DNA from: Kalaharituber pfeilii
Lineage: Eukaryota > Ascomycota > Pezizomycetes > Pezizales > Pezizaceae
Reading direction: 5' to 3'
NCBI GenBank assembly: GCA_015179045.1
Contig: WHUZ01000206.1
Location: forward strand, 1-29,646
DNA: 29,646 bases
Shown here: in pieces, positions 1 through 10,600 of the stretch
Layout: each line of letters begins with the position of its first letter
Numbering within the stretch: position 1 is the stretch's first letter
The notes under the pieces: model-generated
Seen by the model: only the letters and a program-made list of their open reading frames with translations
What the model was told of the DNA's origin: nothing
Database searches by the model: none
Made by a program: the position numbers and the translations under genes

Positions 1-339
1 TGGTATTTCGTTCTTGTTACAATCCCGATTTCTCAGGATCTGTGTCTTTATAGGTGGCCACATTAAGCACTACCAAGAGACAGACAGGCTTATAATTGGT
101 ATTTTAAGGAGTGCCTCTAGTTCAGTATTGGAAGCAGATGTATAATGTCAGTTTCCAGTGTACTCATATTCGTACAGACTTTGTAGTTGCCCTAGATAGC
201 ATAGGGAAACCTTCCTGCCAGACTCACTTTCGAATTGCAGTAACCACCTCCTACAAACTTCATATTTTTAGAGTGAAAACAACTTTTCTAGGATAGGTTT
301 TTCCACCAGAGTGCGTCGTTACTACCCAAATAATAACTT

Positions 340-640
340 CTTTACCTTGAGATCACAGATGAAGACTTTCATTAGAGTCTTCTTTCTGATGTCTAATAAT
401 TTTTTCCCCAATGTTATTGAGTACATCGCCAGCAGTAATAGCATTATCACACTGCTATTCAGTGATGGCAAGTTGCAGCTTTTGTTCAGTCTTCTATCTT
501 TTCTTATATGCATGCATCAATGAGAAGGGCTTTGAATGCTTCATATGCTTGGTCATCATTGCATACCAAGAGAGTTTTTGGCAGATCTTTTGAATCTAAC
601 CATTCATTTAGCTTTGTCCTCTAATTTCTTCCATTTATCT
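340..640 (-). pseudogene. Unrecognised coding-like relic
   Basis: I do not recognise this. On the minus strand, 611 to 504 reads without a stop and has a protein-like composition (for example the stretch LLVCNDDQAYEAFKALLIDA). A second coding-like stretch follows in another frame at about 480-358 and includes AITAGDVLNNIGEKIIR. The frame change and scattered TAG/TAA/TGA codons suggest a decayed gene, possibly another transposon. It has no start codon in context and no family motif, and the surrounding sequence (1-340, 640-900) gave nothing clearer. The plus-strand frames over the same bases look like antisense readings. Confidence 0.3.
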
Positions 641-899
641 TCCCCTACTTATTACTTACCTATAATATTATTAGCGATACAATAGTTTTTTGATAGGGTA
701 CCCCTCCATATGGTATATTTCATATCTTTATCTCCCCATCCTAATAGTGCCTTGGAGTTGGATATTTCATTCTTTTTGGTAACCATTTTTCCTGTCGTGT
801 AGGGTCAGATAACTGATGCACCAGATATTTAGCTCTCTTTCGGAAATAACTCAAAGAAGCGATTACTTCTGTTACATAATATAAATGCCATGAATCAAA

Positions 900-1640
900 A
901 ATTAAAGTACTGTCGTGCTCACAATTTATAGGAGTTTAGGTCCTTAATCGTACTCAACGTCAAATTATATACCTAGAGTTCTTTTCGAAAGTTGTCACAG
1001 AATGTAGAATAAGGGTAGTTTAGTTCTGATATGCACTTGAGAATTGCCTCATAGGTAGATAGAACAACTAATTGTTTACTTGTTTTAGAGTATACAAAAA
1101 TATAGATGCTGGTAATATTTATCTCAAATCCTGATAGCTATTCTAAATATATAGAATAAAGTAACAACTCTATCCATTTCATAGACCCTAGACTATCATG
1201 GCCATTACCTAAATCAATGATCTATTTCTAATATTCTAATATAAGAACTATATAGATCTTAATTTTGGTTTGATCCGATTGGCCTCCTACACTAAAATAT
1301 GCCTGAATCATCATGCCATGCTGGAACTAAATCATAATACAATGCTAGAATGCACTTGCCTTTAGACGTGTTTTGGAAGACATCTGATTACTACACTAGA
1401 TCATACTGACCTCAGGATGCATTCTAGAAGATACTGAATCCAGAGCGTCGGATTAGGACCAGAATGCTAGGATTTACTCCTGATATGTATATACTGATCT
1501 TAGAACTATACCCAGGTAGTTTAGGCACCATATCAGGTTTTAATCTTGGCAAAGCTTGCCTGATGATTATGTACCACCTCTCTAAAGCTTAGGCCAGGGA
1601 GTTTGGGCACGAGAACAGATTTTCTGCTGATTTCTTATAC
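900..1640. other. AT-rich stretch without recognisable features
   Basis: No reading frame of useful length or family motif is visible on either strand. A short phrase close to 'CCAGGKAGTTTRGGCAC' occurs twice, near 1512 and 1591, which may be a fragment of an old duplication. A short A-run lies at about 1652-1665, just before the Plavaka relic. The composition matches RIP-degraded repeat DNA, but no parent element can be named. Confidence 0.4.
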
Positions 1641-1828
1641 TTGATTTTTCTAAAAAAAAAAAAAAGACCACAGCTTTCTACTTCAATCTTTTTAGAAACT
1701 TCAACCCACACTCTCATGAAGCACTTGGTATACAAATTTTTACAAACTGATACGAAAGGTCCACTATCTAATAGTATGAGTCTTTCACCTTCTATTATAG
1801 CCCTCTTGACTGAACTCTTTATCCAGAA

Positions 1829-2089
1829 ATGAATACTACTAAAACCTGTTGTCTATATTGTTCTAAGCTTTATAGCCATGCTAATGCTTATGCAGAACAC
1901 TTGTGCAAGTATCGCATACATGAAGAAGTATTTGCCGAAGTTTCCATGAGCACAAGGATGTCTTCCTCACTTGCCGCACTGGAAAAGAAGTATGGAACGA
2001 GGCTGGAAAAGCAAAACAACAACTTGTATCAGATCATCGCCTTGCAGAAGCCTCTGAGTAATACACTGTGGTGTAATGAGAGCAGTTGA
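1829..2089 (+). pseudogene. N-terminal C2H2-finger fragment of a Plavaka-type transposase
   Basis: This 86-codon open frame starts at ATG 1829. Near its N-terminus it has a finger of form C-x2-C-x12-H-x6-H (residues CLYC, then H of AEHL, then H of YRIH). A charged, probably helical segment around LAALEKKYGTRLEKQ follows. Fungal Plavaka (CACTA/CMC superfamily) transposases often begin with such a finger, and Plavaka C-terminal sequence starts only ~60 bp downstream. I therefore read it as the N-terminus of that element with its DDE core deleted. An independent small zinc-finger gene is possible but less likely next to an obvious relic. Confidence 0.55.
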
Positions 2090-2149
2090 AGAAGGAGTAC
2101 CTATTAGAATGTCAGTTATTAGTTGTGGTACTTTTAGGAGAAGAAGCTA

Positions 2150-3090
2150 GCTTCAACTTCTTTAAGATCCATATGCTCTCTCACTATACTAACAAAATAC
2201 TCAGGTATGGTAGCTTGCCATAATACTCCACAGAAATATGCAAAACTTACTACAAGCTTATAAAAGATACCTACAATCAAAGTAATCGTATTGATGCTAT
2301 GTTACAAATTATACAGATATACATATAGGATTATGGATTCGCCATAAGAGACAAGAACCTAGAGACATGATTAACAGAGTTTACTACATGTTAAAACTGT
2401 AATGGAAAGTTTGATTCGCCTAATGCACTACGTTTAGAAAATAATGGCAAATGCTGGAAGCCCTTTCTTTATGAAGTTGATAAGTAAAGTCAACTTGGAA
2501 AAGATTTATTCCCTGAAACTTATCACAGAAGAGTACTAACTTTGCAGATCTTGTATCTGCTATGCACACACATTTGCAGGAACTAATCCAGACAGATTCT
2601 GATATCAAGCATCTGCTCAGTAGCTCCGTGGAGCTATTTACAGTACTGCAAATTCTAGTACCTGACCTCAGTGATAATAACTTTATTTTACATAAGATTT
2701 ACTATACTAGAAGGCAAAAATTCCACAAGTGAGCACCAAGAGTAGATTGGGCCTGGGTAGAGATAGGAAGGCGTACTAATGCTATACTAAAAAGTAAGCT
2801 TCGAGGCAGAATCGAAGCATTTTTTAAACTTTTCAACTGCTAAACAAGTAATACTTACTGTTGTGCATATGTTTCTCTACTTCAATGTGTTGGAAAGGGG
2901 AGGTATGAAGGTTCTGAAAGTATGCCTAAAGTCTGCATGCTGACACCAGTAAATAAGTGGGTAATACCTATTCGCAGTATCTCTAGAATAGCTCATCTAA
3001 TACCAATAGAGCCAGACTTACAGTGGTATGGAAATGATCAGATAGATTTGGCTACTTGGCAGGACATATATCAGGTGAATGAAATATAAT
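2150..3090 (+). pseudogene. Plavaka/CACTA-family transposase relic, C-terminal part
   Basis: Plus-strand translation gives FFKIHMLSHYTNKILRYGSL, then a stop, then YSTEICKTYYKLIKDTY and NQSNRIDAMLQII. This resembles the 'H-LLSHY-...-RYG-LPQYSTE-...-H' block of fungal Plavaka transposases. Farther on, WAWVEIGRRTNAILKSKLRG and ISRIAHLIPIEPDLQW followed by QIDLATWQDIY match the end of that family, where a 'GLAHLIPE...W.VNSRIDL.TFNEIY' type block is usual. The family match is from memory of conserved blocks, not a search. Several stops fall where Gln would be expected (TAA after SLP), as C-to-T mutation produces. Frames shift at least twice. The catalytic DDE core is not present, so this copy cannot transpose. 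Confidence 0.65.
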
Positions 3091-3339
3091 TAGTTCGGAC
3101 AATAAATGATGTATTATATAGCATTTTAAAGGATCTGATAGCATTAAGTAGCAGTTCATATATCAGGCGGATGAAATGTAATTAGTTCGGACAATAAATC
3201 ATACATCATATAGCATTTTAAAGGATCTGATAGCATCAAGTAGCAGGATATATATTAGGTAAATGAAATGTAATTAGTTCAGAGAATAAATCAGACATCA
3301 TATAGCATTTTGGAGGATCTAATAGTATCTAGTAAACAG
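3066..3339 (+). repeat. Three tandem copies of a 92-bp unit
   Basis: The phrase TCAGGTGAATGAAATATAAT and its variants recur at 3071, 3163 and 3255, exactly 92 bp apart. Each is followed by TTAGTTCGGACAATAAAT-like sequence and ATAGCATTTTAAAGGATCT. Copies 1 and 2 are closer to each other than either is to copy 3. The first unit overlaps the last recognisable codons of the transposase relic, so the array grew from the transposase 3' end or its 3' UTR. The ~200 bp between the array and the poly-T run at 3546 holds nothing I recognise. Confidence 0.85.
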
Positions 3340-3545
3340 TTATTGGGTATAGCATCCGATGCGACAGGTTGATTGCTTTATATTGCAAATTGTAGAAGAC
3401 CACATTGCTATATCATTACTATTATGAATTTTTTATAGTACCTATGCTAAGAAACCATGCAGCTATAGTCACTCCATCGTTTCTTAACATGATAAGACGT
3501 AATAGCAATATACTTTCACAGCACAAGCACACTATGGAAGCTTAA

Positions 3546-3568
3546 TTTTTTTTTTTTTTTTTTTTTTT
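3546..3568 (-). other. Poly(A) tail of the LINE
   Basis: A run of 23 T on the plus strand, read as A on the LINE's coding strand, closes the element at its 3' end. Target-primed reverse transcription of a polyadenylated transcript leaves such a tail. Confidence 0.85.
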
Positions 3569-3899
3569 AATCACATAACCCTGGTTATAGCACTTGGCTA
3601 TGGCAGGGACCCTAGGCAAGCCCTCATAGCCCGAAGACAGGCTAAACTAACTCTCTATTTATATGACCTCTACGCACTATCACTCCCGCTCTCCTAGCTT
3701 TTAGAACTTGACCCTGCATTCTCCTACCTTCTAGAATTTGACCCTAGTGAAGAAATTCTCTAAAACGTTATACTCCTCTCCATTCTCCGCCTTTCTTTTC
3801 CAATCCTTCCCCATGTCACTCTACCTCTCAAAACCTTCTGAGCAGTTCTCCTAACTTCTGCATCACAAAGTAAGATACTCTCCTGTTTGCACCTCCCTA

Positions 3900-4800
3900 T
3901 ACCTGCACCTATCTGATTCTGCCACCCCTAGCTTCTTTAACTACCCAGTACATCTTTCTTGCTCTAGTCGCAATACAGTAAAGTTTGATGTTGCCACCCT
4001 ACTCTACTCCATAACCTTTCCTCCTCTAAAGCACTCTACTTCTCTCTTCTCCTTCCTCCACACCTTCACTCTCTGGCACACCCCACTTCCAATGGCTACC
4101 TTCTTCCCCTATATTACCATCCCCTTCTTTACCTACTCATCTACTTTCTCATTGCGTGTGATTCTAATATGAGCTTTTACCCACAACAGTTTTGCATCCC
4201 CCCTCTTTTTCTTTCTTCTTGCCACTGCATTTACCACTCTTCTCAAATCCTCTGTCTTTCCCTTTCTCTCCCTGCCTGCCTTCTAAATCACCATGACAGT
4301 AGCTTCTGTATCTAGACAGATTAGGACTGGAACCTCCTCCAATGCACTCTCCAGTGCTCTTCTCACTCCCCTTACCTCCCCATCGAAAAACCGTCACTAT
4401 TCTTCCCACCACCTCTGCCACCACTGCTGACCTCTCCCACACACTTACCCCCACCTTGCTATCCTCGATTTTATTGCCATCTGAAAAGAAGATGGCTCTC
4501 TCCCATCCAGCCTCCTTAATCGAGGTCTCTCATTCCTCTCAGCCCCCCTTCTTCCTCCCCAGCCTCTCCACAGTCCCTACTTCTACCACCTCACATTCTC
4601 CTCTCTATGAAATCTCCTCCCCCTCTTCTGAGAAACGTACCCACTGGTCCTGCCAGCGGTTCAATACCATTTCATACCCATTCTTCTCCGCCAGTGCCCA
4701 CTGCACTCCCCAGTCTCTCCAGTTTCTCATCTCCTCCTCTCTCTCCTTATCCCCTTTGAAGTTACCTATGCAAAGCTCTGCCAGCTCTAATAGCACCTTT
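3900..4800 (-). pseudogene. RNase H domain of the LINE ORF2
   Basis: On the minus strand at about 4345-4150 the frame reads VLICLDTEATVMVI, stop, then RRVVNAVARR and AKLLWVKAHIRITRNEKVDE. These fit the RNase H strand carrying the second catalytic Asp (LDTEA for the usual tDSqA) and the C-terminal block of form LLWV-AH-GI-GNE-AD. The Gly after HI is Arg here, and a stop replaces the Trp expected after VDE. The domain would degrade the RNA strand of the RNA/DNA hybrid during reverse transcription. Long plus-strand open frames over this region (4342-4809, 5422-5841) are antisense shadows created by the purine bias. Confidence 0.7.
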
Positions 4801-4999
4801 ACCTCTTAAACAATCGCTCTCGCTTGTATACTATCCAGGACCATCTCCACGTCTTCCACTCTGCAAACCACATTCACTCCTTCTACCTCAGTACCTCTCC
4901 CCCTTTCAGCTGCTCTCTTTAAAACTTATAGCTATAATTGCTCCATCTCCTTCTTCCACTTCTTCTGGCCTTTCTACCCGATCTCACTCCCCTACATCA

Positions 5000-6167
5000 C
5001 CACCGCCCTCACTATCCTTGTGTACGTCTGCCACCAGCTCTGTAGTGACATTCCACAGTCCCAGTTTCCTAGTCTTGAGAGTGCTCCTACCAGCCTCCTC
5101 GCCCTACTTAGCCTATTTCACTAATGTACACTGAAGGTCAGTCTCTTATCGACAATGACTCCCAGCCACTTCAGCATCTCCCCCTCCTTCTTCTACCTCT
5201 TCCCTACTCTGAAAGTTATTATCTCCTACTTCGACTTCTCTAGCAGAATCTGATCTTCTTCCGCCACCTCCGCTATTGCCACCTTCACTTTTTTCTTGAG
5301 CCACCCTATATCCCAGTACCCATGCTAGTCCAGGATCATTGCTGCCAGGTCGTCGATATACAATAGCACTTCTACTTCCACTCCTGTTGCTACCCCCCTT
5401 AGCCTTCTCTCTATCTTCTCAATGGTAGGAGGCATGAAGATTACGAAGATGACTAATGATAGTAGTGACTCTTGCGGAACCCTCATGTTCAACCTGCCCC
5501 TCCCTGTCTTCTCATCATCCCACTATACTCTGAACTTCCTACCTCCCATAAACTCCTCCAGCCACTTCCGCTTATTTCTTACCCCCTTGCTCCCTCTCTC
5601 CTCAATACTTTCTAGAACCACCTCCTTCTTCATGATATTAAAGTCTCCTTCTCTACCATTACTCACGCTGCTCTCCCCCCCTATGCAGGTACCTCTGCAC
5701 CTTTGTCACCGCCCTCACTATTGTGTAGATTATATTTCTCTCCTTGCATGCTCCCAGCTAGAGCCTGTGAAAGAGTCGGTCTTCTTTCTGCAGCCTGCTG
5801 GCCATGACTTTCTTCCCGATCTTCTCAATACAATTAATTAGGTTGATTGGCCTCCATGCTTTCACCATCTTGATGTTCTTTTCTAGCTTTAGTATCATGA
5901 TGACCCTTATCTCTCTCCACTCCACCGGGGTCCTATTCCAGATCCAGTTTTCGGTGATCTCCCTTACTAACTCATCTCCTATCAAAGTCTTCAGGGCAGC
6001 TTTGATCAATCAGTATCCGATTCTGTCAGGTCCTAGTGCTGAATTGTTTTTGGTGCCCTGCAATGTAGCTCTCACTTCTCCTTCCACCCTCTCTCTCTCC
6101 CTCTTGTCCCCCTTCCCCTCTTGTCCCCCTTCCCCTCTGCTTCCCCCTTCGCTTTCTACTCTCTCAT
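5000..6167 (-). pseudogene. Reverse transcriptase domain of the LINE ORF2
   Basis: Reading down from 6167, the minus strand gives NNSALGPDRIGY, one stop, then LIKAALKTLIGDELV, PVEWREIRVIMILKLEKN, AWRPINLINCIEKIGKKVMA and ASRLQ. These match the first RT motifs of LINEs (N-APGPDGI; W---V-LPKP; YRPIsLl---gK--E---A-RL). The catalytic box is intact as LLYIDDLA at 5349-5360. It is followed by a typical 'LKWLGVIVDKRLTF' thumb region near 5150. The stop after GY is TGA where Trp is expected, a G-to-A change. The domain copies LINE RNA into DNA at a nicked target. Scattered stops mean no full ORF2 product. Confidence 0.8.
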
Positions 6168-6801
6168 TGTTATGGCTAAGGTGAGACTTACGTGACCCGC
6201 GGAACACTTACCTTGAATACCAATGCTGCTTGAGCGGACTGATCACCCGTTAGGCTTGGAATTCATTTTTCGCCCGAATAGGGAAGTGCTAAGAAAGTGT
6301 GTGTCATTGATTAATAGTATAATCTCCGAATTACCGATGTACTCTGCATGTACTTGGCTTATTGAAAGCTAATATATACATACATGCACTAGTATATAGC
6401 ATTATCTTGCGTCCATACTATTTTCGTATGTTTCTGTTCCGTGTGTCTATTACTACAGGTATTGGCATTGATAAGGAATCACCGTATTGCCAGTCATTTA
6501 TTCATTTGTTGACTAGTTATGTATGACTGCGCTGAAGCCTATATAAGCGTCAGCTGGCGATAGCATAGTTAAAAGAATCAAGATACTAGCGGTGTTCTAA
6601 GTTATCTATAACTGTGAATCTATCATTCCCTCACTACGCCCGTGGACCGCTCCATTCCACTTTGCGCCCTACACTAAGTAGCTGCCCTTTTAGCTCGCTA
6701 TATATACACCCCCGTAGCTATTCCGGCCCACCATATATACCCCTTAGCCATAACACCTATCCTCCGGGCCCAGCGTAGCTGAGCCCCTCACACTCGTAAT
6801 A
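6168..6801 (+). mobile_element. Solo LTR of the gypsy-2 family
   Basis: It starts TGTTATGGCTAAGG and ends CACTCGTAATA (TAACA with one G-to-A change), matching along its length the LTRs at 20152-20882, 15950-16680 and 11437-12166. It is 634 bp against ~730 bp; the difference is about three units of the internal 33-bp array, of which two to three remain. A good TATA box (TATATAAG) lies at 6540-6547. Flanks are CTCAT (6163-6167) and CTCAC (6802-6806), a 5-bp target duplication with one C/T difference. It interrupts the LINE between linker and RT, so it arrived after the LINE. No gypsy interior is present, consistent with LTR-LTR recombination. Confidence 0.85.
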
Positions 6802-7085
6802 CTCACCTTCTCCTACCTCTTCTCTGCCTCCTCCTCTTCTCTCCACACAAAATTCCTCTCTACCAACGTCCTCACCTTCTCTCCATCCCTCTCCAACTCC
6901 CTCCCCTCCTCATCTTTCAACCTTCCCATCCTCTCCTTTCCTCCGAAAGAGTCCTTTACTACCCTCACCACCCTCCATGGGTCACTATACACTTCCTCTT
7001 CCATAAACTCCCTCTAGCACTTCTTCTTCTCTTCTCGAATCATCCACTTCATCCTTTTCACTGCTGCCTTCTACCCCCTTATTAC
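6802..7085 (-). pseudogene. LINE ORF2 segment upstream of RT
   Basis: The minus-strand frame gives KAAVKRMKWMIREEKKKC, a stop where Trp is likely, then EEEVYSDPWRVVRVVKDSFG and GRLKDEEGRELERDGEKV. Fungal LINEs have such a charged helical linker, with a W-.-.-K/R pattern and a 'L-DE-G-E---D-EKV' block, between endonuclease and RT. The frame would run into the RT section if the solo LTR were absent. Upstream sequence is lost. Confidence 0.6.
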
Positions 7086-7208
7086 TATTATGAACCATAG
7101 AGCAAAGTGTACATTGGGAGCTTTCAGGAAGTTATCTATCAATTATGAGATATTTCAATATACAAAGTCAAGTATTTAGTACTATAACGCAGTGCGAAAG
7201 TATATATA

Positions 7209-7316
7209 TATTAGGATGCTAGGGATAATTCATAAAGTATTGGGATGCTAGAGATAATTCATGAAGTGTCGAGATGCCAGATATAATTTGTAAGGTGTTA
7301 GGATACACTAATGCAT
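7209..7316 (+). repeat. 29-bp tandem repeat, three to four copies
   Basis: TATTAGGATGCTAGGGATAA at 7209 recurs at 7238, 7267 and 7296 (the last partial), always 29 bp apart, each containing a GGATGCTAG-like core and ATAATTCATRAAG. It lies between the LINE and the end of gypsy-1. The rest of 7096-7790 shows no ORF of note; on the minus strand it follows the gypsy-1 chromodomain and should hold that element's 3' UTR or 3' LTR. I could not match it to the putative gypsy-1 LTR at 19576-20134. Confidence 0.8.
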
Positions 7317-7868
7317 GAAATGTATCCAATTGTCATAACACTGTACTCACATGTCAGGATGTATTTACATTGTTGCTGATGCAGTAGGACTCTTATCTTG
7401 ACTTTGGCAGAATGACTACTGTGATCCTAGTCAAAGTGATATTCTCTAGTAATGTCCTAACTATTATGCACTTGTATCATATTAGTCTTGGTAAGGACAG
7501 CCTCATAGGCTAAAGAAGAGTTTGAGTAAGGATACTTGCCTTCCTATTAAAGATGTACCTACCATTAGAGGATTGGCTCAGTAAACGTCTTAACTCCTTA
7601 AATACTATCTTTATGGTAACTTGGCAGTACCCAGAGTAAGTGTTAGCTCCTCACATACTTATTGTTTATGAGGCTAAGTCTATTATACCTTAGTTGACAG
7701 ATACTCTGCCTAGGTAAGTTTCGATGAGGGCTCACGTTAGGCTCTTTTCCTCTTAGTATCTCATAGCCTAGACTCGGCCTGTTATTCTTTCTCTAGATAC
7801 CTTTCTCAAAATTCTCTAAGAGCATCTACTGGTATGCAATCATCTATTAGAAGTTTGCTTTAGTGTTC

Positions 7869-8200
7869 CTATATTGCTTTCTCAGGTCCATATCCTTCCC
7901 ACTGAACTAGATACTCGAGTATTTTCTTAGTACCATTGTAGCATACATCTGTAATAGAGGCTATGAAGTATTCTTCTTCTCCTTCTATCTTCAGTGGTTC
8001 AGGCTGGTCTGGGAGAGAGTTAAGAATGGAGGTCTTGAACAGTTCGAGTAAAGAGATATGAAAGATAGGGTGTATCTTCAAGTTGTAAGGAAGTTTGAGC
8101 TTGAAGGCCTATTTACGTACTTCTTTTTCGATAGTGAAAGGTCCAATTAACTTGGTGTCGAGTTTTTTAGAGAGTCTCTTGGTCAAAATGTTTTTGGCAT
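7869..8200 (-). pseudogene. Gypsy-1 integrase C-terminus and chromodomain
   Basis: The frame reads TKLIGPFTIEKEV (GPY/F module of integrase), KIHPIFHISLLELFK, PDQPEPLKIEGEEEY, then KKILEYLVQWEGYGPEKAI before a TAG at 7866-7868. LEYLVQWEGYGPE is the core of a chromodomain; such domains steer integration of chromoviruses by binding modified histone tails. The stop falls exactly where the conserved Trp of 'TWEP' would stand (TGG to TAG). The frame continues beyond it as EH, stop, SKLLIDDCIPVDALREF. Confidence 0.8.
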
Positions 8201-9300
8201 TTAGCATAACCTTGTCCCCTTTCTTAAAGTTAGGCTGTTTAATGTGATGTTGATCGTACTACTTGGCTACTCGTTCAATTGACTTATTAAGTTCTTTCCA
8301 TATTCATTTCCATTCTCTGATGAGTTCTCTTGAAGCAATATCAAGTGATTCTTTCTGGTTGATAATATCGACTAGGAGGTGGAAGCTATAGTTTGCAAAA
8401 AATAGTGAGGTCTTAGTAGAACTATGTTGTATATTATTGTATGCAAATTCAGTGAGAGGCAGTAGTTAGTTCCAGTTGTCTTGGTAATATGTGATATAAT
8501 TATGTAGGTATCCTTCAAGAGTTTGGTTAACTCATTTGGTCTGGCTGTCGGTCTCCAAATATACTATGGTGCTCATATTTAAGTTAACCTTAAGTTTTTT
8601 TATAAGCTCCTATCAGAAGTTGGAAGTAAACTTCAGGTCTCAGTCCGATACAATGGATTTCGGCAAGCTGTAGAGTTATTATATTTCTCGAAAGAAAGTA
8701 GTAGCCAATTATTCAGCAGATTATTTAACTAAAAGTATGAAGTAAGCCATCTTTATAAATCTGTTGACTACTATCCATATCTGTGTAAAGTTATCTAAAG
8801 AAGGAAGTTCGATGATAAAGTCTATACTTAAGGAGGACTATAGTTGGTATGGAATTTCATGAGGGTGTAGTAAGCCATATTTCTTATATCTTCAAGCCTT
8901 ATTTCTCTAGTATTTCAAGTATGTACCGATGTATTCTATAATGTTATTGTATGCATTTGGCCAATAGAAGTCTCTACTAATGAGTTCAGTTGTTTTTTCA
9001 ATTTTGAGATATCCAGCAAGAGGGTAATCGTGTTTTGCTTATAAGATTTCCTGTCTAAGGGCCATTGGTATTATGAATCAGTTGTTGTGTAGTACTAGGT
9101 CCTCACGGACACTAAATTGTTTGTCAACGTCTTTGTTCTTATATTGAATGCATTTCCTTAACTGAGAGTACTACTTGTCTTTCTTTCCTTCTTTAATTAG
9201 TTTTATTCTCCATTTATCAGTTAGTGTCACCACTTTAAGGGCATTGAGTCTTCTTGTCATCAAAATCTCTTTCTCTTCCCAGGTTCCTTCTTCCTAGAAC
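8200..9300 (-). pseudogene. Gypsy-1 integrase relic
   Basis: Fragments in order on the minus strand are RDFYWPNAYNNIIEYI (end of the zinc-binding region), SIDFIIELPSLDNF with the first catalytic Asp, IWIVVNRFIKMAYFI, LPKSIVSD, stop, DLKFTSNF (second catalytic Asp region), then VNQTLEGYLHNYITYYQDNW and LLPLTEFAYNN. These follow the DD35E core of gypsy integrases. The glutamate box reads DSQTK, stop, VNQTLE, where 'DGQTERVNQTLE' is normal, so the catalytic Glu is uncertain. The Cys pair of the HHCC finger is unclear. Stops are spread along the whole domain. Confidence 0.75.
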
Positions 9301-9449
9301 TTAATATTTTGCTAGTCTCACTATCTACTCCCTTTTTTAAGAACATGGTCACTATATCAGAATAAGGCATCTGCTTTTGTATTGGCCTTTTCTTTATAGT
9401 ATATGACTTTTGTAGTTGAATAGAGTAAGCTTTTCTGTACATCATGCTT

Positions 9450-10600
9450 AATAGTAAGACAGCTTTTTAATTGTATTAAAGATCCAGAGATTATTATGGT
9501 CAGTATAGACTATGATATAATACTTGGCACCTTCATAATACTCTTTCCAGGTATCTGTCATATACTCGACCACTGCTAATATTTCTTTATCAAAGATGTT
9601 GTAGTTAATTTCGGCTGGTGTGAACTTTCGAGAATAGAAGACAACTGGGTGTAGTTTACTATTTTCTTACTTCTGGCTCAAAATCCCTCTAGGTATGAAG
9701 TTGCTTGTATTCGTCTTAAGTATTATTTCTCTGTTGGGATAGTAGTGGGTAAGAATCGGAGCAGTAGTAAAGGCTTCCTTCAGTTGTTAGAAGGCTTTTT
9801 CTTGTGGAGGTCTCTAGACTAGTTTTACCTCCTTATGGAGTAATTATGTGAGTAGTAGGCATATCTTGCTATAGTCTTTGATGAAGTGTCAGTAGAAATT
9901 GGCAAACCCTAGAAAGAACTCTATATCTGTCTTTAGATTAGAGTGTTCATTAGTATCAAGAGTCTTCCAGTTAAGGATTACCTAGATTTTATTAGTAGAT
10001 ATTAAAATCTCATTGCCTAAGATATAGTAGGCTAAAAATTCTACCTCCTCTATGTACTATTTGCACTTCTCCTCTTGTATTGCCAATCCATTGTCTTGCA
10101 ACCTGCAGAGTACCTCTTTTAGGATTCTGTCATGTTCGTTAAGGGTTTCAGCATAGATAAGCAAGTTGTCAATATATGTGAAGAGCCCTTGATCTATTAT
10201 ATCTTTGAAGATGTCATTTATGAATTCTTATAAGGTCACAGGTGCATTATATAGTACAAAGAGTATAATAGTGTATTCAAACTAGCTGTACCAAGTTCAG
10301 AACACTATTTTTCATTCATCTCTCTTAGCAATTCATACTAAGTTGTAGCTATTCTTGAGGTCAATGGCTGTAAAGTATTTTCCTTTTCTTAGTCAATCTC
10401 TAAGTTCTGTTATATAGGGTAGTGAGTAATAGTTCTTAATAGTTATTCAGTTAAGGCCTTAGTAGTCAATACATATTTGTAGTTTGCTGTTTTTCTTAGG
10501 AAGAAACAGGATTGGCGCATCTACTGAAGATTATGATGGTCAGATTTTTGCTTCTTTGAATATTTGTTTAATGTATTCTTTGAGGATTTCCAACTCTTTT
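9450..10600 (-). pseudogene. Gypsy-1 reverse transcriptase and RNase H relic
   Basis: On the minus strand APILFLPKKNSKLQICIDY is followed by KGKYFTAIDLKNSYNL, then LFTYIDNLLIYAETLNEHD. The RT catalytic box is YIDN (10165-10176) instead of YIDD: a second-Asp loss by a single G-to-A change. RNase H follows. Its first catalytic block reads ILKTNTSNF where TDAS is expected (another Asp to Asn), while [14 protein letters not shown] and [14 protein letters not shown] keep the later acidic residues. The frame is littered with TAG codons, most readable as mutated CAG or TGG. Confidence 0.85.

Larger units (their letters stand above)
3546..7095 (-). mobile_element. 5'-truncated LINE (I/Tad-like non-LTR retrotransposon)
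   Basis: On the minus strand this reads as the 3' part of a LINE: an endonuclease-to-RT linker, RT, RNase H, 3' UTR and poly(A) tail. The RT plus C-terminal RNase H arrangement fits the I/Tad group of fungal LINEs. The endonuclease domain and ORF1 are missing, as expected of an incomplete reverse-transcription product. The 5' edge near 7085-7100 is approximate. The coding strand is strikingly purine-rich, so the plus strand of the whole block is CT-rich. It has fewer disabling mutations than neighbouring gypsy relics and keeps a long A-tail, suggesting a younger insertion. It is split by a solo LTR at 6168-6801. I could not confirm a target site duplication. Confidence 0.85.

Noticed and set aside
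3066..3339. Possible CRISPR-like array
   Set aside because: The units are contiguous 92-bp tandems with no unique spacers, in a fungal context.
4342..6184. Long plus-strand Ser/Pro/Leu-rich frames (4342-4809, 5422-5841, 5804-6184)
   Set aside because: They are antisense to the LINE RT/RNase H frames and arise from its purine bias; no domain is visible.
3530..7125. Target site duplication for the LINE (GGAAGCTT near 3535, GGGAGCTTT near 7116)
   Set aside because: The match is short, imperfect and not at a clear 5' edge.
7096..7790. 3' LTR of gypsy-1
   Set aside because: Position fits, but no TGTTACAGAAG-type start or similarity to 19576-20134 could be seen by eye.
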